A stretch of 64,000 bases of DNA from JBFGCT01 sp963825565 (GCA_963825565.1 CAWGTW010000019.1:33275-97274), one strand, 5' to 3'. Numbered from the stretch's first letter, positions 41,245-50,430 are shown. The notes: generated by a model not told the origin, from the letters alone. Program-made: numbers and translations.

Positions 41245-43148
41245 GTTGCTCCCTCCACCGGCAGCACGACCGTGAACACGGTGTGGCCGGGCCGGCTCTC
41301 GACGGTGATCGTACCGTCGTGCTCCTCGACGATCTGGCGGCTGATCGACAGCCCGAGGCCCAACCCGAACCGGACCCTGCCGTCCTTGGTCGTGAAGCGC
41401 GGCTCGAAGATCCGCGGCACCAGGTCCGGCGGGATGCCGGGTCCGTCGTCGCCGATCTCGACCGACACGCCGGTCCCGCCGGTGCGGACCCGGACGGTCA
41501 GCAGCCCCTCGTCGTGCATCGCGTCGAGGGCGTTGATCAGCAGGTTCGACCACACCTGCTGCAACGCCCCCGGACGGGCCGTGATCGGCGGCACCGGCGT
41601 GTAGTCGCGCTCGACCTCGACCCGGTCGAGCCGGTGGGCGACCAGCCGCAGCGCGTCGTCGAGACCGGTCGTGACGTCGACGCCGGGATGCACCTCGCCC
41701 CGGCCGTCGTCGCCGCGCACGTAGCTCCGCAGGCTCCCGACCAGCGACTGGATCCGGTCCGCCACCCCGACGACCGTCCGGATCGTCTCCCCGAGCTGCG
41801 TCGCCCCCTCGAGCCGCCGGAGCACCGCCTCGTCGGCGCCGATCAGCGCCTGCGCGTCGTCGACGCTCGTCGCCCCGGCATCGACGAGCCGGTCGGCGAG
41901 CGCCCGATCGCCGACCGCCTGCCCGATCTCGCGCCGGAGCGAGCGCAGCTCCGACGACGGCATCGGTGGGGCGTCGATCCGGCGCCGCAGCGCGGCGATG
42001 ACGATCGGATCGGCGACGACGGCGGCGACGTCGTCGCCGAGGTTGTCGATGCTGCGGACCAGCGCCGCGGTCGGGTTGTTGAGCTCGTGCGCCATCCCCG
42101 CGGCCATCTCGCCGAGGGCGGTGAACCGGGCGCTGGCCACGAGCTGGGCACGAGCTTCCGACAGCGCCGCCAGGCTCGCGTCGAGCTCGACCTGCAGCTC
42201 CTCGGATCGTCGCAGCCGACGGGCGAGCGAGCTGATCAGGATGCGCGTCAGCAGTCCGGCCAGCTCCGGCTCGGCGGCGAGCGCGCGCGCCAGTTGGTCG
42301 AGCGTGACCGGGATCGCCCGGACATCGGTCACCGCCTGGCAGCGCAGCAGCGCCCGCCGGTGGCTGGCCAGCGAGAGCAGGCCGACGATCGCGCCGGTCG
42401 ACCGTTCGTGCAGCACGAGCTCACCCGACTGCGTGTGCGACGAGAGGCGCACCGTCCCGTCGAGCACGACATAGATACCGCCGACGTCCTCGCCCTCCTC
42501 GATCATCACGGTGCCGGGTGCCATCCGCAGTCGCGCCGGGTGTCCGAGGCCGCGATCGAGCAACTCGACCATGCGGCGCTCCATCTCGTCGTCGTCCATC
42601 GGCTCGCCGAGGAGGGGATGGGGGGCCGTGCCGGCGGTCGCCGGTGCCGCCCGCTGCTGCTCCATCCGGACGCGGGCGTCGGCCAGGTCGGAGGCGTCGA
42701 GCAGGTCGGCGAACTCCTCGAGGCGGTCCGGGGCGAACTCGACGAGATACGTGGCGAGGTTCGCTTCGAGCAACCGCCCGAGCCCGTGCTGGGTCCACGG
42801 GCGGGTGATCATCCCGTTGACCGCGCCGAGCTGCAGGGCGGCGTCGACGTCGTGCAGCGACGCTCGCGACGTGACGAGCACCGTGCGCGTCGCCTGGAGC
42901 TGCGGGTGACGGTGGAGGGCGACGACGGCGTCGGCACCCTCGTGAGCATCGACGTCGAGGTCGACCAGGGCGACGGGTACCAGCCCGCCCGCGTCGTGGA
43001 CGGCCTGTGCCGCGGCGACCGCCTCGCCGGCGCCCGCCACCAGCTCGACGTCGGCGAGCTCGCCGAGCACGAGCCGCACGTCCTCGGCCAGCTCCTCGCC
43101 GGCCGGACGGTCGGCGTCGACGACGAGGATGACCGCCCGTCCGGTCAC
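41241..43148 (-). CDS. Hybrid sensor histidine kinase with receiver and cyclic nucleotide-binding domains
   Basis: A 635-residue soluble kinase. Order: receiver-like domain (about 5-128), cNMP-binding domain (about 195-310, with E-E-G-E-D-V-G-G-I-Y-V-V-L-D-G), dimerisation helix with A-A-G-M-A-H-E-L-N-N-P near residue 354, then HATPase with N-A-L-D-A-M-H-D, D-D-G-P-G-I-P and G-L-G-L-G-L-S near 500-630. The receiver keeps aspartates (V-D-L-D-V-D) but has arginine instead of the usual lysine (I-T-R-P-W). No membrane segment, so it senses an internal cue or the adjacent transporter. GTG start overlaps the transporter stop. Confidence 0.9.
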   Translation of the reverse strand: MTGRAVILVVDADRPAGEELAEDVRLVLGELADVELVAGAGEAVAAAQAVHDAGGLVPVALVDLDVDAHEGADAVVALHRHPQLQATRTVLVTSRASLHDVDAALQLGAVNGMITRPWTQHGLGRLLEANLATYLVEFAPDRLEEFADLLDASDLADARVRMEQQRAAPATAGTAPHPLLGEPMDDDEMERRMVELLDRGLGHPARLRMAPGTVMIEEGEDVGGIYVVLDGTVRLSSHTQSGELVLHERSTGAIVGLLSLASHRRALLRCQAVTDVRAIPVTLDQLARALAAEPELAGLLTRILISSLARRLRRSEELQVELDASLAALSEARAQLVASARFTALGEMAAGMAHELNNPTAALVRSIDNLGDDVAAVVADPIVIAALRRRIDAPPMPSSELRSLRREIGQAVGDRALADRLVDAGATSVDDAQALIGADEAVLRRLEGATQLGETIRTVVGVADRIQSLVGSLRSYVRGDDGRGEVHPGVDVTTGLDDALRLVAHRLDRVEVERDYTPVPPITARPGALQQVWSNLLINALDAMHDEGLLTVRVRTGGTGVSVEIGDDGPGIPPDLVPRIFEPRFTTKDGRVRFGLGLGLSISRQIVEEHDGTITVESRPGHTVFTVVLPVEGAT

Positions 43149-44581
43149 AGCAGGCCCAGCCCGTTCCAGATCGGGGGCATGACGAACACGACGAGGACGA
43201 GGCCGAGCGCGCCGACGAGCAACCCGACCGTCGCCATGTCACGGGTCTCGATCTCGCCGGACGCGTAGGCAACGGCGTTCGGGGGGGTGCTGACCGGGAG
43301 CGCCATCGCCAGCGAGCACGACATCGCGATCAGCAGCCCGGCGAGCAGCGGGTCGAGGTCGACCGCCGCCGACGTCGCCAGACTGATGCCGATCGGCACC
43401 ATCAGGTTGGCGGTTGCCGAGTTCGAGATGATCGTGCTCAGGCCGAGCGCGACCACGGCGAGGGCGAGCATCAGCAGCAGGGTCGGCAGCGACCCCCAGT
43501 CGTACAACCCGACCAGCCAGACGTCGAGCCCGGTGCTCGCCACGCCGTTGCCGAGCGCGATGCCGCCGCCGACCAACCACAGGATGTGCCAGTTCAGCGT
43601 CCGCAGGTCGTCGACGGTGAACACCTGGGTGGCGAGCAGGACGACGACGGCGGAGAACCCGACGATCGACGACGGGACGCCGTGCACCGGCTCGGTGACC
43701 CAGGCGAGCACGGTCAGCGCGAACACGACGTACAGGACCAGCGCCGCCGGTCGACGGTCGAACGCACCCCCGATGCGGATGTCGAGGGCGTCGGCCGACG
43801 CGGGGAAGCGGCGCACGATCAGGAACCAGGCGAACGCCAGGACGATCGCCGCCACCGGCACGGCCAGGACCATCCATCGCAGGAAGTCGACCGCGATGCC
43901 CTGGTCCTGGAGGCGACCGAGGGCGATCGCGTTCGGCGGTGAGCCAACCGGCGTTCCCAGCCCGCCGACGTTGGCGGCGATCGGCACCGACAGGATCAGC
44001 CCGACCCGCAACCTGTCGCCCGGTTCGAGCCCTGCGGCGACCGGCAGCACGACGGCCATCATCGCCGCCGTCGTCGCCGTGTTCGACACGAACATCGACA
44101 ACACGGCCGTGATCGCCATCAGGCCGGCCAGGATCGCCCGTGGCGACGTGCCGAACGGGCGCAGCAGGAGCCCGGCGAGGTTGCGGTCGAGGCGGTACTT
44201 CGCGGCCGTGTCGGCGAGGACGAAGCCGCCGAGGAACAGCATGAGGACCGGGCTGGCGAGCGTGGCGAAGATGCTCTGGTACGGCGGCGCCTCGAAGGCC
44301 GCCGGCAGGCCGACGAGCGCCTCGTCGGAGATCATCAGGATCTCGGCGATGACGACGAAGATCGACGTGGCCGACAGCGGGATCGCCTCGGTGATCCACA
44401 GCACGACCGCGGCGCCGAAGATCGCCAGCATCCGGCTGGCAGGGGCGGTCAGCTCGCCCTGCGGCCCGATCAACAGCACGACGACGAACCATCCGAGGGC
44501 TACCGCAAGGCCGATCGTGGTCCGATCGACCCAGGCCCGGCGATCGGTCAGGCGCGTCAGCTCGCGGTGATCGACCGTCAT
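43145..44581 (-). CDS. SLC13/DASS family sodium:dicarboxylate-type transporter
   Basis: A 478-residue polytopic protein with about 12 helices. The two inverted-repeat sodium/substrate signatures are clear: S-N-T-A-T-T-A-A-M near residue 162 and S-N-S-A-T-A-N-L-M near 388, each in a re-entrant region, and G-T-P-V-G-S-P-P-N-A near 215. The family carries C4-dicarboxylates, citrate or sulfate. First gene of a minus-strand operon with kinase, small ORF and regulator, all joined by 4-nt overlaps. TAGCGT lies 7 bases upstream of the ATG. Confidence 0.9.
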   Translation of the reverse strand: MTVDHRELTRLTDRRAWVDRTTIGLAVALGWFVVVLLIGPQGELTAPASRMLAIFGAAVVLWITEAIPLSATSIFVVIAEILMISDEALVGLPAAFEAPPYQSIFATLASPVLMLFLGGFVLADTAAKYRLDRNLAGLLLRPFGTSPRAILAGLMAITAVLSMFVSNTATTAAMMAVVLPVAAGLEPGDRLRVGLILSVPIAANVGGLGTPVGSPPNAIALGRLQDQGIAVDFLRWMVLAVPVAAIVLAFAWFLIVRRFPASADALDIRIGGAFDRRPAALVLYVVFALTVLAWVTEPVHGVPSSIVGFSAVVVLLATQVFTVDDLRTLNWHILWLVGGGIALGNGVASTGLDVWLVGLYDWGSLPTLLLMLALAVVALGLSTIISNSATANLMVPIGISLATSAAVDLDPLLAGLLIAMSCSLAMALPVSTPPNAVAYASGEIETRDMATVGLLVGALGLVLVVFVMPPIWNGLGLL

Positions 44582-44588
44582 CGCCGCG

Positions 44589-44594
44589 ACGCTA
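44589..44594 (-). promoter_or_regulatory. Putative -10 box (TAGCGT) for the transporter operon
   Basis: TAGCGT on the minus strand ends 7 bases before the ATG at 44581; no ribosome binding site. Confidence 0.45.
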
Positions 44595-44689
44595 CCGCGG
44601 GGGTCCGGGCGGGGTCAGCAGCCGCGCCGGCCGGTTGCCGCAGGAATGGGGTGGCGACGGCGGGTCGGTCCTCGATAGCGTGGCGACTC

Positions 44690-44809
44690 GTGAAGCCGCA
44701 GTCGCAGCGATTTTCGTGCCCCGGGTGAATCCGGGGATGGCGTCCGCCACGTCAGCGATCATTCGCTCCTGCGCCGTGTCCTGAGTTCGTCCGGGGACCG
44801 CGGTACCGC
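44690..44809 (+). promoter_or_regulatory. Possible structured leader of pheST
   Basis: CCCCGG-N6-CCGGGG (44719-44736), AGCGA-N4-TCGCT (about 44754-44767) and the palindrome GCGGTACCGC (44800-44809) lie before pheS. A 12-codon frame with one Phe codon (GTG 44690 to TGA 44728) overlaps the first hairpin. Attenuation is possible but unproven. Confidence 0.25.
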
Positions 44810-44831
44810 TCACGCCCACGAAAGGACACCC

Positions 44832-45845
44832 GTGCTCACCGACATCCACGCCGCACGCGACGCGGCACTCGCCCGGATCGCCGCGGCCGGCGACCTCGAC
44901 AGCGTCAACGCCCTCGCCACCCAGTTGACCGGCAAGCGCGGCGATCTCGCGCAGCTCAAGACCCGGCTCGGCTCGCTCGCCACGATCGAGGAGAAGCGCG
45001 CCGCCGGTGAAGCCGTCAACCAGGCGCTGTCCGACGTCAGCGCCGCGCTCGAGGACCGCCGAGCGGCGCTGCGGGCCGACGAGCTCGCGTCTCGGGTCGA
45101 GGCCGAGCGGCTCGACCTGACCGAGTTCATCGGCCGCCCGTCGCGCGGCCACGCCCATCTCGTCACCCAGGCGTGGGAGCGGCTCGAGGACGTGTTCCTC
45201 GGGCTCGGGTACCAGGTGGCCGAGGGACCCGAGGTCGAGACGGATTGGCACAACTTCGAAGCCCTCAACATGCCGATCGGGCACCCGGCGAGAGGGGAGT
45301 GGGACACGCTCTTCGTCGACCACGTCCCCCCTGGCGGTGCGCCGGGGACGACCGTGCTGCGCACCCACACCTCGCCGGTACAGATCCGCACGATGCTCGA
45401 ACACGAGCCGCCGATCTACATCGTGGCGCCCGGTCGGGTCTTCCGGCGCGACACGCCCGACGCGACGCACATGCCCGTGTTCCACCAGATCGAAGGGCTG
45501 GTCGTCGACCGCGACATCACGATGGCCGACCTGGCCGGTTCGATCGAGGCGTTCACGAAGGCCTTCTTCGGATCGGGCTGGACGTCGCGCCTGCGCCCGA
45601 GCTACTTCCCCTTCACCGAGCCGTCGGCGGAGTTCGACATCCAACGGCCGGACGGTTCGTGGATCGAGCTGGGCGGCTGCGGGATGGTGCACCCCAACGT
45701 CCTGCGCGCCGGCGGGCTCGACCCCGAGGAGTGGGGCGGTTTCGCGTTCGGGTTCGGTATCGACCGGATGGCGATCATGCGCCACGGCGTGCACGACCTG
45801 AGGGAGTTGTTCGCCGACGACATCCGGTTCCTGGAGCAGTTCTGA
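44832..45845 (+). CDS. pheS: Phenylalanyl-tRNA synthetase alpha subunit
   Basis: A 337-residue class II catalytic subunit. The N-terminal coiled coil covers about residues 1-90. Motif 2 is R-V-F-R-R-D near residue 205 with H-Q-I-E-G, and motif 3 is G-F-G-I-D-R-M near 310. GTG start follows AAAGGA (44821-44826). pheT follows 84 bp downstream. In contrast to pheT, the frame is intact. Confidence 0.96.
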   Translation: MLTDIHAARDAALARIAAAGDLDSVNALATQLTGKRGDLAQLKTRLGSLATIEEKRAAGEAVNQALSDVSAALEDRRAALRADELASRVEAERLDLTEFIGRPSRGHAHLVTQAWERLEDVFLGLGYQVAEGPEVETDWHNFEALNMPIGHPARGEWDTLFVDHVPPGGAPGTTVLRTHTSPVQIRTMLEHEPPIYIVAPGRVFRRDTPDATHMPVFHQIEGLVVDRDITMADLAGSIEAFTKAFFGSGWTSRLRPSYFPFTEPSAEFDIQRPDGSWIELGGCGMVHPNVLRAGGLDPEEWGGFAFGFGIDRMAIMRHGVHDLRELFADDIRFLEQF

Positions 45846-45929
45846 GATGAGCACTCGCTCGACGCGCCCCGCGGCCCGCTCGTGGCCCGCGACGTACGGA
45901 ACGAACCGACCGAGAGGCGGCACCGCATC

Positions 45930-48298
45930 ATGAAGATCCTGCTTTCCTGGCTGAACGACTACGGCGATTTCGGCGATCCTGGCGATCCCGAGGCGGTCGA
46001 GCACGTGGCGCGGACCTTGACGTCGCTCGGGCTCGAGATCGACACGGTCGACGTCGTCGGTGAGACGGTCGCCGGCGTGATCACCGCCCGCGTGGTCCGG
46101 CTCGTCCAGCACCCCGACGCGGCGAAGGTCCAGCGGGTCTACGTCGATGCCGGTGACGGCGAGGAACGTCACGTATGGTGCGGCGCGTTCAACATGGAGG
46201 TCGGCGACATCGTCCCGCTGGCCACCCTCGGGACGACGATGCCGAACGGGATGACGATCGAGCGCCGGGCGATCCTCGGCATCGACTCCGAGGGCATGTT
46301 GTGCTCGGCCCGGGAGCTCGGGCTGGGCGACGACCATGCCGGCATCCACATCCTGCCCGCCGGGGCAGCGCTCGGGCGGCCGTACGGCGAGGTGCTCGGG
46401 CTGCACCCCGACGTGCTGATCGACGCCGACATCACCCGCAACCGACCCGATGCGTGGGGCTACGTCGGCATCGCCCGCGACCTGGCGGCCAAGCTCGGCG
46501 TCGAGTTCCGGCCGCCGGCACCGGAGCTGGTCGTCGCCGGCGAGGAGCGGACCGCGCCGGTCGAGATCGTCGACGGCGACCGGTGCGCGCGCGGTTCACG
46601 TCGACCGTGATCTCCGGCGTCGAGGTCAAGCCATCGGCGCCGTGGATGGCTCGGCGGCTCGCCGCCGCTGGCATGCGGCCGATCAGCAACGTCGTCGATG
46701 TCAGCAACTACGTGATGCTCGAGCTGAACCAGCCCAACCATGCCTACGACCTCGACACGCTCGGTGGTGGCGGGTTCCGCATCCGGCGGGCGGCCGACGG
46801 CGAGCGCCTGACCACGCTCGACGGCGAGGAGCGGACCTTCACTGCCGACGACCTCTTCATCTGCGACGCCAACGACGTCCCGATCGGGGTCGGTGGGGTG
46901 ATGGGCGGGCTCGACACCGAGATCGGCGAGGCGACCGGCACGGTCGCGCTGGAGATCGCGTGGTTCGACCCGGTCTCGATCGCGCGCACCGTCACGGCGA
47001 CCAACCTGCGCTCGGAGGCGTCGATGCGCTTCGAACGGGGCGTCGATCCGTACGGCATGCCGACGGCGATCGCCCGCTTCGTCGAGTTGCTCGCCGAGAC
47101 GTGCCCCGGTCTGCTCGTGCACGCCGGGGCCGTCGACGCGACGACCGAGCACCTGCCGCCGGCCGGGCGGTCGTGCGAGGTCCGGATCGGGGCCGTCAAC
47201 CGGGTGCTCGGGACCGACCTCGCGGCCGACGATCTCCCGCCGCTCCTCGACCCGATCGGCTACACCGTGTCCGGTGACGGCGGCACCCGGTCGGTCGCGC
47301 TGCCGTCGTGGCGGCCCGACTCGACCGAGGAGATCGACGTGGTCGAGGAGGTCGCCCGCCACTACGGCTACGACCGGATCGGCAAGACGATGCCACGGTC
47401 GGTCGTCCACGGTGCGCTGAGCCCGTACCAGAAGCGCCGGCGAATCGTGCGCGACGTGCTGCTCGGGCTCGGCGTCTCCGAGGCGATGCCGAACCCGTTC
47501 CTGGCCCCGGGCACGCTCGCCAAGGCGGGGCTCCCGACCGATGCGATCACGATCACCAATCCGCTGGTCACCGACGAGAGCGTGCTGCGCACGTCGTTGC
47601 GGCCCGGGCTGCTCCACGCGATCGAGTTCAACCAGTCGCATCGCCGGCCCGGGGTGCGGCTGTTCGAGATCGGCCACGTCTACCCACCCGGTGAGGGCGA
47701 CCTCCCCGGCGAATACGAGGCGCTGACCGTCGTGCTCGCCGGGGCCGATGCCCCGGCCGCGATCGCGGTGTGGCGGGAGCTGACCGCGGCGCTCGGCGGT
47801 GGCGCGCGGATCGACCAGCGGCGGATCCCGCCCGGGCTGCACCCCACCCGTTCGGCGACGCTCCAGGCCGGCAAGGAACCCCTCGGCGCGGTCGGGGAGG
47901 TCGCTCCCGACGTGCTCGAGTCGTTCGGTATCCGTCAGCGGGTGGCGATCCTCGAATTGGACCTCGAACGGTTCCTCACCCGCGAGCCGAAGCCGACGCA
48001 GTGGCGGCCGACCAGCCGCCAGCCGTCGAGCGACCTCGACCTCGCGTTCGTGCTCGCCGATTCGACGCCCGCCGAGCAACTCGACCGAGCCATCCGGCAG
48101 GGGGCCGGCGACCTGCTCGTCGACCTGGAGCTCTTCGACGTCTACCGCGGCGACCGGGTCGCACCGGGGACGCGTTCGCTCGCCTACCGGCTCCGGCTGC
48201 AGGCCGCCGATCGCAGCTTGACCGATCAGGACGTCGCCGAGGTGCGACGGTCGGTCGAGCGCGCGGCGACAAAGCTGGGCGCGGAGCTGCGAAGCTGA
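45930..48298 (+). CDS. pheT: Phenylalanyl-tRNA synthetase beta subunit, frame broken near 46590
   Basis: Start M-K-I-L-L-S-W-L-N-D-Y at ATG 45930. The tRNA-binding domain (residues about 40-150), B3/4 editing domain, B5 and C-terminal anticodon-binding domain are all present. The frame changes inside a GCGCGCGC run: D-G-D-R-C-A-R reads correctly up to 46589 and R-F-T-S-T-V resumes at 46592, which means two extra bases (or one missing). Everything downstream to 48298 is intact. Since the gene should be essential, a sequence error is likely. Confidence 0.93.
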
Positions 48299-48303
48299 GC
48301 GCC

Positions 48304-48693
48304 GTGGTCGCCCCGGGAGAGCTCGATCTCGACACGATGCTGGCCTCCCTCGGCGTCCAGCGACGCCCCGGGACCTACACCTACGTCGCCGTCGCGGTAC
48401 CCACCCCCGGCCTGCTGGCGGCGAGCGATGCGATGGTGGTCGAGGGCGAGCTGACGACGCTCGTGCTGCCGGTCGAGTCCGCGCAGCGTGCCGGCCTCCC
48501 GGTGACGATCGAGCTGGCGTGGCTGACGCTGACGGTCGAATCGAGCCTGGACGCCGTCGGGTTGACCGCTGCGGTCAGCCAGCGCCTGGCCGAGCGGAAC
48601 ATCGCCTGCAACGTGCTCGCCGGCTACCACCACGATCACCTCCTCGTCCCCGTCGCCCGGGCCGTCGATGCGATCGCCGCGCTCACCGCGTAG
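48304..48693 (+). CDS. ACT domain protein (amino acid-binding regulator type)
   Basis: A 129-residue protein. The end contains A-W-L-T-L-T-V-E-S-S-L-D-A-V-G-L-T-A-A-V-S followed by N-I-A-C-N-V-L-A-G-Y-H-H-D-H-L-L-V-P-V, an ACT-type block with a conserved His cluster as I recall from COG3602-like proteins. It probably binds a small ligand; target unknown. GTG start 5 bp after pheT. It converges with yqgE. Confidence 0.72.
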   Translation: MVAPGELDLDTMLASLGVQRRPGTYTYVAVAVPTPGLLAASDAMVVEGELTTLVLPVESAQRAGLPVTIELAWLTLTVESSLDAVGLTAAVSQRLAERNIACNVLAGYHHDHLLVPVARAVDAIAALTA

Positions 48694-48719
48694 CACCCCG
48701 GCGTTCGCCGTGACCCGGA

Positions 48720-49289
48720 TCAGTTCATGCTGAGGTCGTCGGGCGCATCGGCGAGCCAGGCGAGGCGGCCGGGCTGCCGGCGCAGGACGCTGCGCCAGAG
48801 CTCGTCGGGTTCGGTGGAGAAGACGTCGCCCGGTTCGGAGTCGAGCACGAGCCACGCACCGCTCTCGATCTCGTTCTCGAGTTGACCCGGCCCCCATCCG
48901 GCGTACCCGCGGAACACGCGGACGCCCTGGACGGCGGCGGCGACGAGCGCCGGGTCGGCGGTGAGGTCTGCCGAGGCGATCGTGCCGGCGATCGGCGAGA
49001 GGTGCTCGTCGCCGGTCTCGAGCGGCTGCGGCGTGCGGGCGAGGGCGATCAGCGCGTTCTGCTCGACCGGCCCGCCGTCGAACACCGCCGAGGGCGACGA
49101 CTGGAGGTCGATCCACCGATCGAGCGGCTCGTCGAGGCTCTCGAAACTCGGCCGATTGAGCACGACGCCGATCGCGCCCTCGGCATGGTGTTCGAGAACG
49201 AACACGACCGTCCGATCGAAGTTGGGGTCCTCCAGCGGTGGGGTGGCCACGAGCAGGCGACCTTTGGTCAGGCCCAGTCCCGGGTTCAT
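48720..49289 (-). CDS. YqgE/AlgH (DUF179) family protein
   Basis: A 189-residue protein with the family opening K-G-R-L-L-V-A-T-P-P-L-E-D-P-N-F and G-V-V-L-N-R-P near residue 40; G-Y-A-G-W-G-P-G-Q-L-E-N-E-I is the second signature. Function of the family is unresolved. It is divergent from argC, and a worn hairpin repeat lies just upstream of its start. Confidence 0.88.
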   Translation of the reverse strand: MNPGLGLTKGRLLVATPPLEDPNFDRTVVFVLEHHAEGAIGVVLNRPSFESLDEPLDRWIDLQSSPSAVFDGGPVEQNALIALARTPQPLETGDEHLSPIAGTIASADLTADPALVAAAVQGVRVFRGYAGWGPGQLENEIESGAWLVLDSEPGDVFSTEPDELWRSVLRRQPGRLAWLADAPDDLSMN

Positions 49290-49296
49290 CGTCCCA

Positions 49297-49340
49297 GTGT
49301 GCCCGAAAGCGGACCCACCCGGCGACCATGTCGGTCACAC
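49297..49340. repeat. Diverged fourth copy of the carA-leader hairpin repeat
   Basis: GTGTGCCCGAA and GTCGGTCACAC differ by one base each from the carA-leader arms, with a 22-nt loop. It lies between the divergent yqgE and argC starts. Confidence 0.55.
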
Positions 49341-49364
49341 GGTGGTCGGGACTCACAGGGTCGT

Positions 49365-49398
49365 TGCATGACCATCCGGTATACTGTATGGTCATGCA
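49365..49398 (+). promoter_or_regulatory. Putative ArgR operator of argC
   Basis: TGCATGACCAT, 12 bp, ATGGTCATGCA: a perfect 11-bp inverted repeat with the -10 box TATACT inside the spacer. It overlaps the argC start codons, so bound repressor would cover the promoter. Confidence 0.7.
49380..49385 (+). promoter_or_regulatory. Putative -10 box (TATACT) for argC
   Basis: TATACT ends 8 bases before ATG 49394 and lies within the operator. Confidence 0.55.
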
Positions 49399-50430
49399 GA
49401 TGGCCCCCCGTCTCAGCGTCGGCATCATCGGTGCCTCCGGCTACACCGGCGCCGAACTGCTGCGTCTCGCCGCTCAGCACCCCGCCTTCGACGTCGTGAT
49501 CGCCACGGGCGGCAGCCAGGCCGGGCGGCGGGCCGCCGACCTGTACCCGTCGCTCGAGGTCGCCTACCCGGACCTCGTGTTCGAGTCGTTCGACCCGGCC
49601 GCGATCGACGGCCTCGACCTGGCGTTCCTCGGGTTGCCCACGCGGCCTCGCTCGAGCTCGCACCGCAGTTGGTCGACCGGGTGGGGTGCGTCGTCGATCT
49701 GTCCGCGGCCTACCGGCTGAAGGACGCTGCGCAGTACCCGGTGTTCTACGGCTTCGAGCACACGCAGCCCGAACTGTTGGGCGAGGCGGTGTTCGGCCTG
49801 CCCGAGTTCCACCGGTCCGAGCTGAAGGGGGCGCGCCTCGTCGCCACACCGGGCTGCCACGTCACCGCCGGCGCAATGGCGGTCAGGCCGCTCGTCGAGG
49901 CCGGGCTGCTCGATCCCGAGCGGGTGCTCGTCAACACCCTGACCGGGATCACCGGCGCCGGGCGCCAACCGACCGAGACCAACGTCTTCGCCAACATCGA
50001 CCAGAACGCGACCGCCTACGGCCTGCTGACCCATCGGCACACCCCCGAACTGCAACAGGAGACCGGGGCGACGATCCTGTTCACCCCGCATCTGGTCCCG
50101 ATGAGCCGCGGCCTGCTGGCCACGTGCCTCGGTTCGCCGGCCGCGGGCGCCGCGGTCAGCACCGACACGCTGCTCGCCGCGCTGCGCAGCTACTACCGCG
50201 GCGAGCCGTTCGTCGCCGTCACCGATCGCCCGCCGTCGACCAAGGCGACGCTCGGATCCAACGCGGTGCACCTGTCGGCGCGCTACGACGAACGCACGCG
50301 CACCGTGATCGTCATGGCCGCGCTCGACAACCTGGCCAAGGGGGCCGCAGGGGGTGCGGTGCAGGCGGCCAACGTGGCGCTCGGCCTCGACGAGACCGCC
50401 GGCCTGGCCACGGTCGGGGTCGCGCCGTGA
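49394..50430 (+). CDS. argC: N-acetyl-gamma-glutamyl-phosphate reductase, frame broken near 49639
   Basis: Third step of arginine synthesis. The NADPH site is V-G-I-I-G-A-S-G-Y-T-G-A-E-L near residue 8. The catalytic cysteine is in A-T-P-G-C-H-V-T-A near 155. The frame breaks after L-G-L-P at a CCC run (49637-49639): one C is missing, and the next residues H-A-A-S-L-E-L-A read in the other frame. Three in-frame ATGs (49388, 49394, 49400) are possible; 49394 has the best leaderless spacing. The stop overlaps argB. Confidence 0.9.

Noticed and set aside
44791..44812. T-box antiterminator before pheS, because of GGTACCGC
   Set aside because: Only about 10 of 14 bases fit the T-box motif, the core is a self-palindrome, and no stem I with a Phe specifier loop could be drawn.
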